DNA of 64,000 nt from Bacilli bacterium (GTDB taxonomy: Bacteria > Bacillota_I > Bacilli_A > RFN20 > DUOF01): assembly GCA_017517765.1 (NCBI GenBank), contig JAFWYE010000006.1:62001-126000 (forward strand). The letters run 5' to 3'. Shown here piece by piece: positions 53,648 through 61,372 of the stretch (within the stretch, counting starts at the first letter, position 1; each line of letters starts with the position of its first letter). Below the pieces are notes generated by a model that worked only from the letters and a program-made list of their open reading frames with translations, made no database searches and had not been told where the DNA came from. The position numbers and the translations under genes are program-made.

Positions 53648-54562
53648 ATGAAATATATTAAATTCAGTATCTATTTTATTATTACTATTACTTTCTTTTA
53701 TTTAATTATGAATTTAAATAAAAGCATTGAACTAGTTTCTTACACGTTAGTTAGCTTTTTTAATACATTATTTCCATATCTATTAATCTTCTTAATAATA
53801 AATCAGTTATTAATAAAAACTAAAATAATTTATTTTATATCATCATTATTAGAACCTATTTTATATAAATTTTTCAAAATAAATTCTAAAGAAATATCTC
53901 TTATACTTATATCAATACTAAATGGATTCCCCTCTAGTATGATATATGGAGAAATAATGATAAAAGAAAAAGACTTAACTTATAATCAAGTGAAAAGAAT
54001 AGCACCTATATTTTTTATTCCTTCTATTACATTTATATTTTATATAATAAAGGCTCAGCTTCTACCACTACATTTTTATGTGCTTATAATCTCTTTATAT
54101 ACCCCATTATTAATAATCTTATTTCTAAGTAAAAAAGAATCTAACTCTAAATATATAGGAAAATCTATCGTAAATGAAATAAAAAACTCTTTTTCCAATT
54201 TCAATTACATATTAGTTCTAAAAGAAATCATTATAAATTCTTTTCAAAACATCATTAATATATTAGGAATGATCACATTTTACTCCCTAATAACAATTAT
54301 GATTCCATTCCCATTTATTAAAGGTCTATTTGAATTTAGTATGCCTACTCTAGAAATATTAAATTCCCAATATTCCACCTTAATAAAGACTTTTTTAATT
54401 TTAATAATTCTAGTATTTTCATCCTTTTCTTCCTTGTCACAAGCCTCAATGTATATGGAAACAACTAAGATTAAATTCAAATATTTTATAAAAAAAAGAA
54501 TAACCATGTTATTCCTCTCTTTATTAATATTTAATCTAATTTTATTTTTGTATCCTCTTTAA
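53648..54562 (+). CDS. YlbJ-like sporulation membrane protein
   Basis: About 304 residues with eight or so membrane helices. The N-terminal order LFPYLLIFLIINQLL, LLEPILYKFFKI and then ISILNGFPSSMIYGEIMIKE follows YlbJ, whose GYPxGAK motif corresponds to GFPSSM here. YlbJ is a SigE-dependent membrane protein needed for heat-resistant spores. Its location facing ylbF-ylbE-ylbD supports the call. Its 3' end overlaps ylbF tail-to-tail by 32 bases. GGTGA ribosome site. Confidence 0.7.
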   Translation: MKYIKFSIYFIITITFFYLIMNLNKSIELVSYTLVSFFNTLFPYLLIFLIINQLLIKTKIIYFISSLLEPILYKFFKINSKEISLILISILNGFPSSMIYGEIMIKEKDLTYNQVKRIAPIFFIPSITFIFYIIKAQLLPLHFYVLIISLYTPLLIILFLSKKESNSKYIGKSIVNEIKNSFSNFNYILVLKEIIINSFQNIINILGMITFYSLITIMIPFPFIKGLFEFSMPTLEILNSQYSTLIKTFLILIILVFSSFSSLSQASMYMETTKIKFKYFIKKRITMLFLSLLIFNLILFLYPL

Positions 54563-54887
54563 TCCCCTCAAAAATAATTGCTTCTAATTTAGCTAATAAC
54601 TTATTCATTCTTTTATAAGCTTCATTATAGCTTTTAACATATTCATTTGTATCTAATATTAATTTGAAATCCGCTAATTCTTTTCTAGCTTTATTTACAT
54701 CACTACCATATTTTTCAAACCTAATAGCATTATTATATTCATTAACTAAATAATTATATTTTATTAGTAAATCACTACAATTTTCTTCCATCAACTTTTC
54801 TTTTTCTTTTACATCTTTATATTCTTCGCTATTAATTAGTAGTTCTTTTAAATCATAAGTTAACTCTATTATTTTTGTATCTAGCAT
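54531..54887 (-). CDS. YlbF/YmcA-family protein
   Basis: The 118-residue helical protein contains LKELLINSEEYKDVKEKEKL and KARKELADFKLILDTNEYVK, the helix pattern of the Com_YlbF family. In Bacillus, YlbF with YmcA and YaaT forms an iron-sulfur complex that affects RNase Y and the phosphorelay toward sporulation. It follows ylbD and ylbE on the same strand, as in B. subtilis. Confidence 0.75.
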   Translation of the reverse strand: MLDTKIIELTYDLKELLINSEEYKDVKEKEKLMEENCSDLLIKYNYLVNEYNNAIRFEKYGSDVNKARKELADFKLILDTNEYVKSYNEAYKRMNKLLAKLEAIIFEGIKEDTKIKLD

Positions 54888-54910
54888 AATATCACCAATC
54901 TTATTATACT

Positions 54911-55126
54911 CTAATCTCCCATAAGTGCTTGAATTATTGTTAATAAATTTGATGTATCTTCTACTTTATCAATAAATCTTTTTCTTCTAACGAGCTTATA
55001 TTCTTCTTTAAATTCATTTATCTTATAAGGCTCTATACTTAATATTTTATACCAATATGGTCTCTCTTTTAAAAACTTCAAATAATCTTCATTACTATTT
55101 ATAAAACTCACTATATCACTTCTCAT
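54911..55126 (-). CDS. YlbE-like protein
   Basis: The 71-residue protein starts MRSDIVSFINSNEDYLKFLK and continues ERPYWYKILSIEP, the YlbE pattern (short N-terminal helix, then PxWYR). Function is unknown in the family. The start shares one base with the ylbD stop, and ylbF follows, so synteny strengthens the assignment. Confidence 0.7.
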   Translation of the reverse strand: MRSDIVSFINSNEDYLKFLKERPYWYKILSIEPYKINEFKEEYKLVRRKRFIDKVEDTSNLLTIIQALMGD

Positions 55127-55461
55127 TAATCATCATAATTACTAGAGGGTTTATTATAGCTTCTTTTCACCTTAGTATCATCCTTTCTAGTAAATTCACC
55201 TAATACAGCTAATATCTTTCTAACACCTTCTAAATTTTCATTAATCTTATTTACATCAATATCCTCAAAAGCTTTTAGTAAATTATTAGTTTTATTCTCT
55301 CTTGTTTCTTCCTTTACTTCCTCTTTAAATATAGAAGCATTCTCTCCATATAAATCATATATTTCGTATAACTTTTGCCAACTAGTTTCACCTTTATTTA
55401 CTTTATCAATAAGAAATTCTTTATCTTTAATAAATCTTTTAAATTCTTCTTTTTTATTCAT
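55126..55461 (-). CDS. YlbD-like spore coat protein
   Basis: The 111-residue protein starts MNKKEEFKRFIKDKEFLIDK and continues VNKGETSWQKLYEIYDLYGE, the conserved opening of the YlbD coat family (FKxFVxxHPxLIxxVxxGxxTWQxLYExWxxLGE). Basic, disordered tail. The start at 55461 has GGTGAT upstream. First gene of the ylbD-ylbE-ylbF unit. Confidence 0.75.
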   Translation of the reverse strand: MNKKEEFKRFIKDKEFLIDKVNKGETSWQKLYEIYDLYGENASIFKEEVKEETRENKTNNLLKAFEDIDVNKINENLEGVRKILAVLGEFTRKDDTKVKRSYNKPSSNYDD

Positions 55462-55572
55462 ATACATCACCAATTTAATATATGCAAAATGAAATTAATT
55501 GAATACACAATAACTGATTATTAACCAAATAATATGATAATGAATAAACTATATTGATAGGAGGTGTAATAG

Positions 55573-55749
55573 ATGTATTACTATAATGGAGGTTATCCAG
55601 GATCACCTATGGGATACCCTGTATATCAACAATCAAATAACAATAGCTCATTATGGTCTATTATTTTAATTATATTTATCTTATTTATAATAATTGGACT
55701 AGGTTTTAATGGTAATGGTATAGGTAACATGAATAGATGTTGTATGTAA
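55573..55749 (+). CDS. Small Tyr/Gly/Asn-rich membrane peptide, probable spore protein
   Basis: A 58-residue protein with a perfect AGGAGGTG site. Begins MYYYNGGYPGSPMGYPVYQQ, then one hydrophobic helix (SLWSIILIIFILFIIIGLG), and a Gly/Asn-rich end with a CC pair. The layout resembles small YjcZ-type sporulation membrane peptides, but I cannot assign a family. It is divergent from ylbD and ends at a shared terminator. Confidence 0.65.
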   Translation: MYYYNGGYPGSPMGYPVYQQSNNNSSLWSIILIIFILFIIIGLGFNGNGIGNMNRCCM

Positions 55750-55782
55750 AAAAGGGAGATAACTCCCTTTTTATATAACATA
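55750..55782. terminator. Bidirectional terminator
   Basis: Hairpin AAAGGGAG/CTCCCTTT with A and T tracts on both sides, between the small membrane peptide and the convergent 173-residue gene. Confidence 0.85.
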
Positions 55783-56292
55783 TGTATTATATCTTACAAG
55801 TTTCCATTCAAATGGATTACCATTACTTCCATCTTTAATAAATACTACTATTCCTTTTTCTTTTACTACTTGCACCTCACCAATTGCATTAGTAAATGTT
55901 GTAGTAGTATCAATTAAATAATTCATGTATCTACCTTCATGTTCTAAATCACAAGTAGGTATACCTTTTAAATTAAAATAACATTGATATTTACCTGTAC
56001 CAAAAGTTTCATACTTATCAATTTTAAATTCATAGTTACTTATTCCATCTGCTCTATATCTAGAATAATTATTTATTAAATTTTTATATAAAATATCATT
56101 TTCACTATTAGCAACAAAATCCTTTAATTTTTCAGGATCATAATTATTAAGTGATGTTTCAAAATAATCAAGGGTAATGGTTTCAGTTACTATTTCATCT
56201 CCTTTAACAATAAATACACATGAGAAAACAATAGTAACAACAGCTAATACTACTAAAAATACTTGATAAATTCTTAGATAATACTTTTGCAT
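55771..56292 (-). CDS. Membrane-anchored extracytoplasmic protein, unknown
   Basis: The 173-residue protein has one N-terminal helix (about 8-30, VFLVVLAVVTIVFSCVFIVK) and an outer domain of about 140 residues with two Cys (GKYQCYFNLKGIPTCDLEHE), which could form a disulfide. The fold looks like a small NTF2- or TcaA-like beta domain, but no family is certain. Divergent from def. Confidence 0.6.
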   Translation of the reverse strand: MQKYYLRIYQVFLVVLAVVTIVFSCVFIVKGDEIVTETITLDYFETSLNNYDPEKLKDFVANSENDILYKNLINNYSRYRADGISNYEFKIDKYETFGTGKYQCYFNLKGIPTCDLEHEGRYMNYLIDTTTTFTNAIGEVQVVKEKGIVVFIKDGSNGNPFEWKLVRYNTYVI

Positions 56293-56404
56293 ACCCTCAC
56301 CTACTTAAAGTATAACAATATTGGACAAAATTTATAAATGTTTTAAGAAATATTTGTGAAAACAATACCAATATTTATGTTATACTAGATATCGAGGGAT
56401 TGAT

Positions 56405-56950
56405 ATGGAATTATTTAAAATTGTTACAGATAAAAATGAATTAAAGAAAAGATGTCAAGAAGTAGAAATGCCACTTGATGAAGAAACTAAAACTTTACTA
56501 CTAAAAATGATAGATTATCTAAAAAAATCTCAAGATGATGAGATTGCTAAAAAGTATGATATTAGACCAGGTGTTGGTTTAGCCGCTAATCAAATTGGTA
56601 TAAATAAAAGATTTCTAGCAGTATATATCATTGATGATAAAGGAAATGAAATTAAATATGGTTTAGTTAATCCAGTTATTACTGCCTACTCTGTTCAAGA
56701 ATCATATATATCTAATGGTGAAGGATGTCTTTCTGTAAAAGAAGATGTACCTGGATATGTATATAGACATGCAAAAATTACCGTTAGAGCATATGATGTA
56801 ATAGAAGATAAAATTATAACTATTAAAGCAAAAGGATTCTTATCTATCGTATTACAACATGAAATAGATCATTTAAATGGTTTATTATATACCGATAGAA
56901 TCAACAAAGATAATCCTTTTATAGAAAAAGAAGACGCAATAGCATTATAA
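56405..56950 (+). CDS. def: Peptide deformylase
   Basis: The 181-residue metalloenzyme removes the N-formyl group from new proteins. All three motifs are present: GVGLAANQ (about 57-64), EGCLS (about 106-110, Cys as metal ligand) and QHEIDHLNGL (about 149-158, two His ligands and catalytic Glu). Length and insert pattern fit the type 2 (Gram-positive) enzymes. Single-gene unit ending in a strong terminator. Confidence 0.97.
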   Translation: MELFKIVTDKNELKKRCQEVEMPLDEETKTLLLKMIDYLKKSQDDEIAKKYDIRPGVGLAANQIGINKRFLAVYIIDDKGNEIKYGLVNPVITAYSVQESYISNGEGCLSVKEDVPGYVYRHAKITVRAYDVIEDKIITIKAKGFLSIVLQHEIDHLNGLLYTDRINKDNPFIEKEDAIAL

Positions 56951-56954
56951 TAAA

Positions 56955-56990
56955 AGCACCTAGATTTTCTAGGTGCTAATTTTTTATTAT
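56955..56990 (+). terminator. Terminator of def
   Basis: Hairpin AGCACCTAGA/TCTAGGTGCT, then AATTTTTTATT. Confidence 0.9.
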
Positions 56991-56998
56991 ATTTTCAC

Positions 56999-57027
56999 TT
57001 GAATATAATTTCATTTGATTATATAAT
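56999..57027 (+). promoter_or_regulatory. tRNA operon promoter
   Basis: TTGAAT (56999-57004) and TATAAT (57022-57027) separated by 17 bases, 10 bases before the first tRNA. Confidence 0.65.
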
Positions 57028-57037
57028 ATCAAGGCAT

Positions 57038-57114
57038 GTCAACGTAGCTCAGTTGGATAGAGCAACGGCCTTCTAAGCCGTAGGTCATGGGTTCGAATCC
57101 CTTCGTTGACACCA
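57038..57114 (+). tRNA. tRNA-Arg (anticodon TCT)
   Basis: A 77-base cloverleaf. Acceptor GTCAACG/CGTTGAC, D arm GTAGCTCAGTTGGATAGAGC, anticodon loop CTTCTAA with anticodon TCT (reads AGA), and T loop GTTCGAA. CCA is encoded. AGA is expected to be the main Arg codon in this AT-rich genome. Confidence 0.95.
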
Positions 57115-57117
57115 TTT

Positions 57118-57194
57118 GCAGCTTTAGCTCAACTGGATAGAGTGTTAGACTACGAATCTAGAGGTTGCGGGTTCGACTCCTGCAAGCTGCACCA
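57118..57194 (+). tRNA. tRNA-Arg (anticodon ACG)
   Basis: A 77-base cloverleaf. Acceptor GCAGCTT/AAGCTGC, anticodon loop CTACGAA with anticodon ACG (wobble inosine, reads CGN), T loop GTTCGAC, and encoded CCA. It lies 3 bases after the first tRNA, so they are one transcript. Confidence 0.95.
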
Positions 57195-57204
57195 TTTGTG
57201 ATGT

Positions 57205-57234
57205 AACCCCACCCCAGAGGTGGGTTTTTTATTT
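57205..57234 (+). terminator. Terminator of the tRNA-Arg pair
   Basis: Hairpin CCCACC/GGTGGG with loop CCAGA and six T. Confidence 0.85.
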
Positions 57235-57467
57235 CCCTGTGTGGGGTTCGAGCCCTGTTTAGGGCTACATTGTTGAGCATTTATCAATATTTAAATACTA
57301 TGAAATTGTTGTTAAAAAAAGCAATAAGGATATTATTGGAAAATATGTCCATGACAATATATACTTAAGTTCAGCCATAGCAAAGCAAAATACCAATTCA
57401 ACTATATCATAGAATTGTCATTTGTGCTAATTTAGAATATGATAATATTATAATAGGTGATTAATTG

Positions 57468-58295
57468 ATGAAGGATGTTAAATTAGAATACGCATTAAAA
57501 AATGGCAAATTGGTATCAATTTATGAAGTTGAAAAGGGATTAGATTGTGGTTGCATTTGTCCTCATTGTAAAGAACCGCTGATAGCCAAACAAGGGGCCT
57601 GCAGAGAATTTCATTTTGCTCATTTATCTGGAAACATTTGCGAATTAGGATACCAAAAATCCATCCATCTTCTTGCAATAAAAATATTAAATGAATGCAA
57701 AGAAATAACTTTGCCATCTGTACCACTTCCAATTAAATTTTCAAATCATACTTTTTCTGTAATCGATAAAACTCACGTGAAAATTGATCATATTGAAACA
57801 GAAAAAAAGGTTAACGATATAATTCCTGATTTAATAGCTTACATTAACGGCCGCCCTTTATTGATAGAAATATGTGTCACACACAAAGTTGACAGTAATA
57901 AATTAAGAAAAATTCAAAACTCCAATCTTCCAGCAATAGAAATAAAATTAAGTCAAAATAAAAGTATTCTCTCTGAAGAAGAGTTTAAAAAATTACTTAT
58001 ATATGAAACACATAATAAGTTATGGTTAAATAATCCAAAAGCAAACAAATACTATGAAAAATTTATTAAAGCATCTGAAAAATTACCGCTTTACTCAATT
58101 GATGATATTACGCATGCCAAAAACTGCCCAAAGCAAATAAGATATATAGAAAATGAGTATTACGCCAATTTATATAGGGATTGCGTAAATTGTAAATATA
58201 GCCTAGGATTTGATGCAGGTAATGTTTATTGTAACTACAACACCAAACTATTTTCTATTGAAGATGTAAATAAAAAGTTAGAAGAATCATGCTAA
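57468..58295 (+). CDS. CoiA-like nuclease-family protein
   Basis: The 275-residue protein has an N-terminal zinc-finger-like part (CGCICPHCKEPLIAKQG then FHFAH, about 28-60) and a PD-(D/E)xK-type core (DIIPDLIAYINGRPLLIEICVTHKVD, about 119-144: PD, then ExxxTHK). The C-terminus has a CVNC and further Cys. This layout is that of CoiA-related proteins found singly in many genomes as well as in competence. No competence genes are near. It lies right after two tRNA genes and between terminators, so it may be an acquired gene. Confidence 0.7.
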   Translation: MKDVKLEYALKNGKLVSIYEVEKGLDCGCICPHCKEPLIAKQGACREFHFAHLSGNICELGYQKSIHLLAIKILNECKEITLPSVPLPIKFSNHTFSVIDKTHVKIDHIETEKKVNDIIPDLIAYINGRPLLIEICVTHKVDSNKLRKIQNSNLPAIEIKLSQNKSILSEEEFKKLLIYETHNKLWLNNPKANKYYEKFIKASEKLPLYSIDDITHAKNCPKQIRYIENEYYANLYRDCVNCKYSLGFDAGNVYCNYNTKLFSIEDVNKKLEESC

Positions 58296-58403
58296 CTCAA
58301 CTAGCCATTTTATATAGCATACTCTACACAGAAAGCAAATTGATGACAATTAAATAACATGATTTCGCTATTACTATTGGAAGTCGCACCATTCATAACA
58401 ACT

Positions 58404-58437
58404 ACGAACTCTTCCATTAAGGAGAGTTCTTTTTTAT
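58404..58437 (+). terminator. Terminator downstream of the CoiA-like gene
   Basis: Hairpin GAACTCT/AGAGTTC, then TTTTTTATTT, about 110 bases past the stop. Confidence 0.75.
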
Positions 58438-58457
58438 TTCCATTGTTGATAATTTAC

Positions 58458-58492
58458 AAAAAAATAGACACCTAGTGGGGTCTATTTTTATT
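58458..58492 (-). terminator. Terminator of the zinc-ribbon protein gene
   Basis: Hairpin AAATAGAC/GTCTATTT with T-rich flanks on both strands, directly after the minus-strand stop at 58497. Confidence 0.75.
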
Positions 58493-58496
58493 TTTA

Positions 58497-59600
58497 CTAT
58501 CTTAGAAACAAGAAAACAAATATAAATATTATAGCAGCTGCTATTCCAATGATTGAAAGTACAAGTGCAACTACTTTTGCAGCTGAAGTAGGAGCTCCAC
58601 CAGAGAATTGTCCAGTTTGCCCATTCATAACAAATCTATATTGATGACCATTATAGCTATATAAGCCATTATAGATAGGTACTAAAACTTGTTTGAATGT
58701 TACATCTTCATAAACCGTATGCATATGAAGGATTCTAACTTCATCTCCACCCACATCAAATTCAATACTATTTCTAATTCTCCATTGAACAGATTGCTTT
58801 GCCTTATTAAATCCTTCTTCTAGTGGTAAAGAGATTTTCTCTCCTTGGTACCCCACTAAAAATTGAGGGTTGAATTTTTCCATACTAGTGAAATCAAATT
58901 TAGATACACGATTTATGTAATAATAGTTATTTTGATTTGTGCTTCCAAGAATCATTATATCATCAAAACTATTTCTACAATCTCCACTTCTAAATGACCA
59001 ACGTGTTCTTCTCTCTCTTTCTTTTTTTACTTCGCCATTTATATCTCTTTTTTCTACTGTAACATAATAATAATCTCCACGTTCAGCTCTATAATCAGTA
59101 AAACATTCCATATCAAAAGTCCAATAAGGTAAATATATTGGATATAAATCTAGTGCAAATTTTGCTCTTTTAAAAGCACTTGGAGCAAAGAATTTACCTT
59201 TTATCCATTTATGAAACTTTTGATTACACTCATTTATATCTAATTTGAATGGAACAATTCCTGCAATAGGAATTACTTCCTCTTCATTATTTGTCTCTAT
59301 TACATGGCTTGAGCCACAAAAAGGACATACAGTAGAGGTAGTATTTTGATCATGTCTTAAATGCGCACCACAGTTCTTACAATTTAGGGAAGAAACCATT
59401 TCTTTTTTTAGTTTAGTTTGTCTTAGCTCATTAACCATTGCAAAATAGTCTTGTTCTTCCTCATCTAAATCTCCTCTTCCCAAAGATTCAATTTCAAATA
59501 GAGAACTACAACTTACACACTTAAGTTTTCTAGTCTCAGTATCATATTCTAAATGTGACCCACAATTTGGACACTTGCTTGTTATTTGATCATTAGCCAT
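58497..59600 (-). CDS. Zinc-ribbon membrane protein
   Basis: The 367-residue protein has two zinc ribbons at the N-terminus (CPNC...CVSC at about 10-32 and CKNC...CPFC at about 74-95). A large soluble domain with LYPIYLPYWTFDMECFTDYR and AERGDYYYVTVEK follows, then a C-terminal membrane helix (about 343-366). This is the common TFIIB-ribbon-containing protein of Firmicutes, often misnamed as a helicase. No helicase motif is present. It is tail-anchored, facing the cytosol. Role unknown. Confidence 0.7.
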   Translation of the reverse strand: MANDQITSKCPNCGSHLEYDTETRKLKCVSCSSLFEIESLGRGDLDEEEQDYFAMVNELRQTKLKKEMVSSLNCKNCGAHLRHDQNTTSTVCPFCGSSHVIETNNEEEVIPIAGIVPFKLDINECNQKFHKWIKGKFFAPSAFKRAKFALDLYPIYLPYWTFDMECFTDYRAERGDYYYVTVEKRDINGEVKKERERRTRWSFRSGDCRNSFDDIMILGSTNQNNYYYINRVSKFDFTSMEKFNPQFLVGYQGEKISLPLEEGFNKAKQSVQWRIRNSIEFDVGGDEVRILHMHTVYEDVTFKQVLVPIYNGLYSYNGHQYRFVMNGQTGQFSGGAPTSAAKVVALVLSIIGIAAAIIFIFVFLFLR

Positions 59601-59747
59601 ATTCTCACACTTCCTTTTATAGTTCTATAATAACATTTATGAACATAAAGACTAATAAATATTAGCTATATTATAATTGATTTTAACCTTATTATATCTA
59701 CTCTTTTGCAATTATAGATAGTGTGTTAAAATAAAATTGGTGATATT

Positions 59748-61343
59748 ATGGACACATATAATAGAAAAGATAAAAATCCGATTGAGACAATAAAAACTAT
59801 TAAAACTATTTTAAAATCACTAGGTATCAAAATAAGAGAATATCCTCTTAAATCCATAAGTAATTCCTACTATTCTATAAGAATAGAAATAAAAGGTTTT
59901 TACAATATGGGAAGTAATGGAAAAGGTATTAGCAAAGAGTTTGCTATGGCTAGTGCTTATGCAGAATTAATGGAAAGATTACAATCTAGAATGCTAATTA
60001 GAAATTACTTTTTAAATAAAGTTATAAATAAGCTTGATGAAAAAACAACCCTTAATAACATCAAAAAAATAGAAAACTATTATATTGGAGAAAAAGATGA
60101 AAATTTCTATGATTTTTTAGCTAATAGACCTGATTTTACTTCACTGGAAGAATTCACTAATCTACACACTGATAAAAAAGAACTATTACCTAGTAAACTA
60201 ATTGGAGCAGTATGTCACTCAAATGGTTTGTGTGCTGGAAACTCTTATCATGAAGCAATCTCACAAGGGATATGTGAAATTTTAGAAAGATATGCTTATA
60301 AGGTTATCTTAACTAAAACTCCTACATTAAAGAATATAGCCATAAACGATACTCTTGATTGTAAAAAAGAGATTCAAGCTATAAAAGATTTAGGGCTAAA
60401 TATTTCTATAAAAGATTGTAGTTTAGATAATACATATCCTGTTTTAGGAGTTCTTATTCAAACTGAAGATAAGCAAAAGTACGTATTTGCTTTAGCTAGT
60501 GATACTAACATTAATATCGCCATACAAAGATGTATTACAGAAATTTGCCAAGGGTTAAATTCCAAAGAAGACTTACTAAATAAAATGAAGCCATATAACA
60601 ATAGCTTTGATAAATTAAATATCGAAGAAAAAAGGATAAACTGGTTAAAATGTTATTCAAGCAATAATGGAGTACATCCATCATATATTTTCGAATCAAA
60701 TGAAAATATTGATTATAGAGAATTAACTGTTTTCAATGAACATAAATCAAATAAAGAAGTATATGATAGCTTATTAAAAATACTAAAAAATTCTAAAAAT
60801 AATATCTATTTAAAAGATTATTCTAAAACTGATTTTCATACATATAGAGTATATATTCCCTCTTTATCAGAAATTGATAAACTCGATGATATAGATTTAT
60901 TATTGCTAACTCACTATAACTCTATTGAGTCTCTATACTTTAACCTAAATAAAGATGTCGATTCTTACACTCTTAATGTTATTCAAAATGTTTTTGAAAA
61001 ACTAATTAAAACTGAAAAATATAAATTTATGAATATGGGAGAATACTTTCATTCAAACAATTACTTAGATACTAGATACAATAATATTAGCTTTGAATTA
61101 TTTTATGGAATTATTTGTATCAAAAATAATGACTTTGAATCGATTAAAAATATAGAAAACAAAAAAATAAAAGATTATCTAGAATCCATAGTTAAACTAG
61201 ATAATCCAATAGAGTCATTACTTAAATCATTAAAATTAACTCCAATAATATGTAATGATTGTAAAAAATGTAAATTAAAAAGAAAATGTTCATATAAAAC
61301 TTGGAATAAAATAAACAATAAATTAATTCTTAAAGACATTTAA
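59748..61343 (+). CDS. YcaO-family cyclodehydratase-like protein
   Basis: The 531-residue protein has YcaO ATP-site segments: NGKGISKEFAMASAYAELME then ERLQSR (about 58-82), HSNGLCAGNSYHEAISQG then ICEILERYA (about 154-184), and QRCITEICQG (about 262-271). The Glu/Arg pairs bind Mg-ATP in the family. The end carries a Cys cluster (CNDCKKCKLKRKCS, about 502-515) in place of the Pro-rich C-terminus of azoline-forming YcaO enzymes, so it may hold a metal. YcaO proteins activate peptide amides with ATP. The substrate here is unknown. Convergent with the PEP-synthase-like gene. Confidence 0.85.
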   Translation: MDTYNRKDKNPIETIKTIKTILKSLGIKIREYPLKSISNSYYSIRIEIKGFYNMGSNGKGISKEFAMASAYAELMERLQSRMLIRNYFLNKVINKLDEKTTLNNIKKIENYYIGEKDENFYDFLANRPDFTSLEEFTNLHTDKKELLPSKLIGAVCHSNGLCAGNSYHEAISQGICEILERYAYKVILTKTPTLKNIAINDTLDCKKEIQAIKDLGLNISIKDCSLDNTYPVLGVLIQTEDKQKYVFALASDTNINIAIQRCITEICQGLNSKEDLLNKMKPYNNSFDKLNIEEKRINWLKCYSSNNGVHPSYIFESNENIDYRELTVFNEHKSNKEVYDSLLKILKNSKNNIYLKDYSKTDFHTYRVYIPSLSEIDKLDDIDLLLLTHYNSIESLYFNLNKDVDSYTLNVIQNVFEKLIKTEKYKFMNMGEYFHSNNYLDTRYNNISFELFYGIICIKNNDFESIKNIENKKIKDYLESIVKLDNPIESLLKSLKLTPIICNDCKKCKLKRKCSYKTWNKINNKLILKDI

Positions 61344-61372
61344 AAAGGTCTCATTTGAGACCTTTTATTTAT
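61341..61372. terminator. Bidirectional terminator
   Basis: Hairpin AAAAGGTCTC/GAGACCTTTT between the convergent YcaO and PEP-synthase-like genes. Confidence 0.85.

Noticed and set aside
57235..57275. Third tRNA gene after the Arg pair
   Set aside because: A T-arm-like sequence is present, but the stem does not pair properly and no acceptor or anticodon arm can be drawn.
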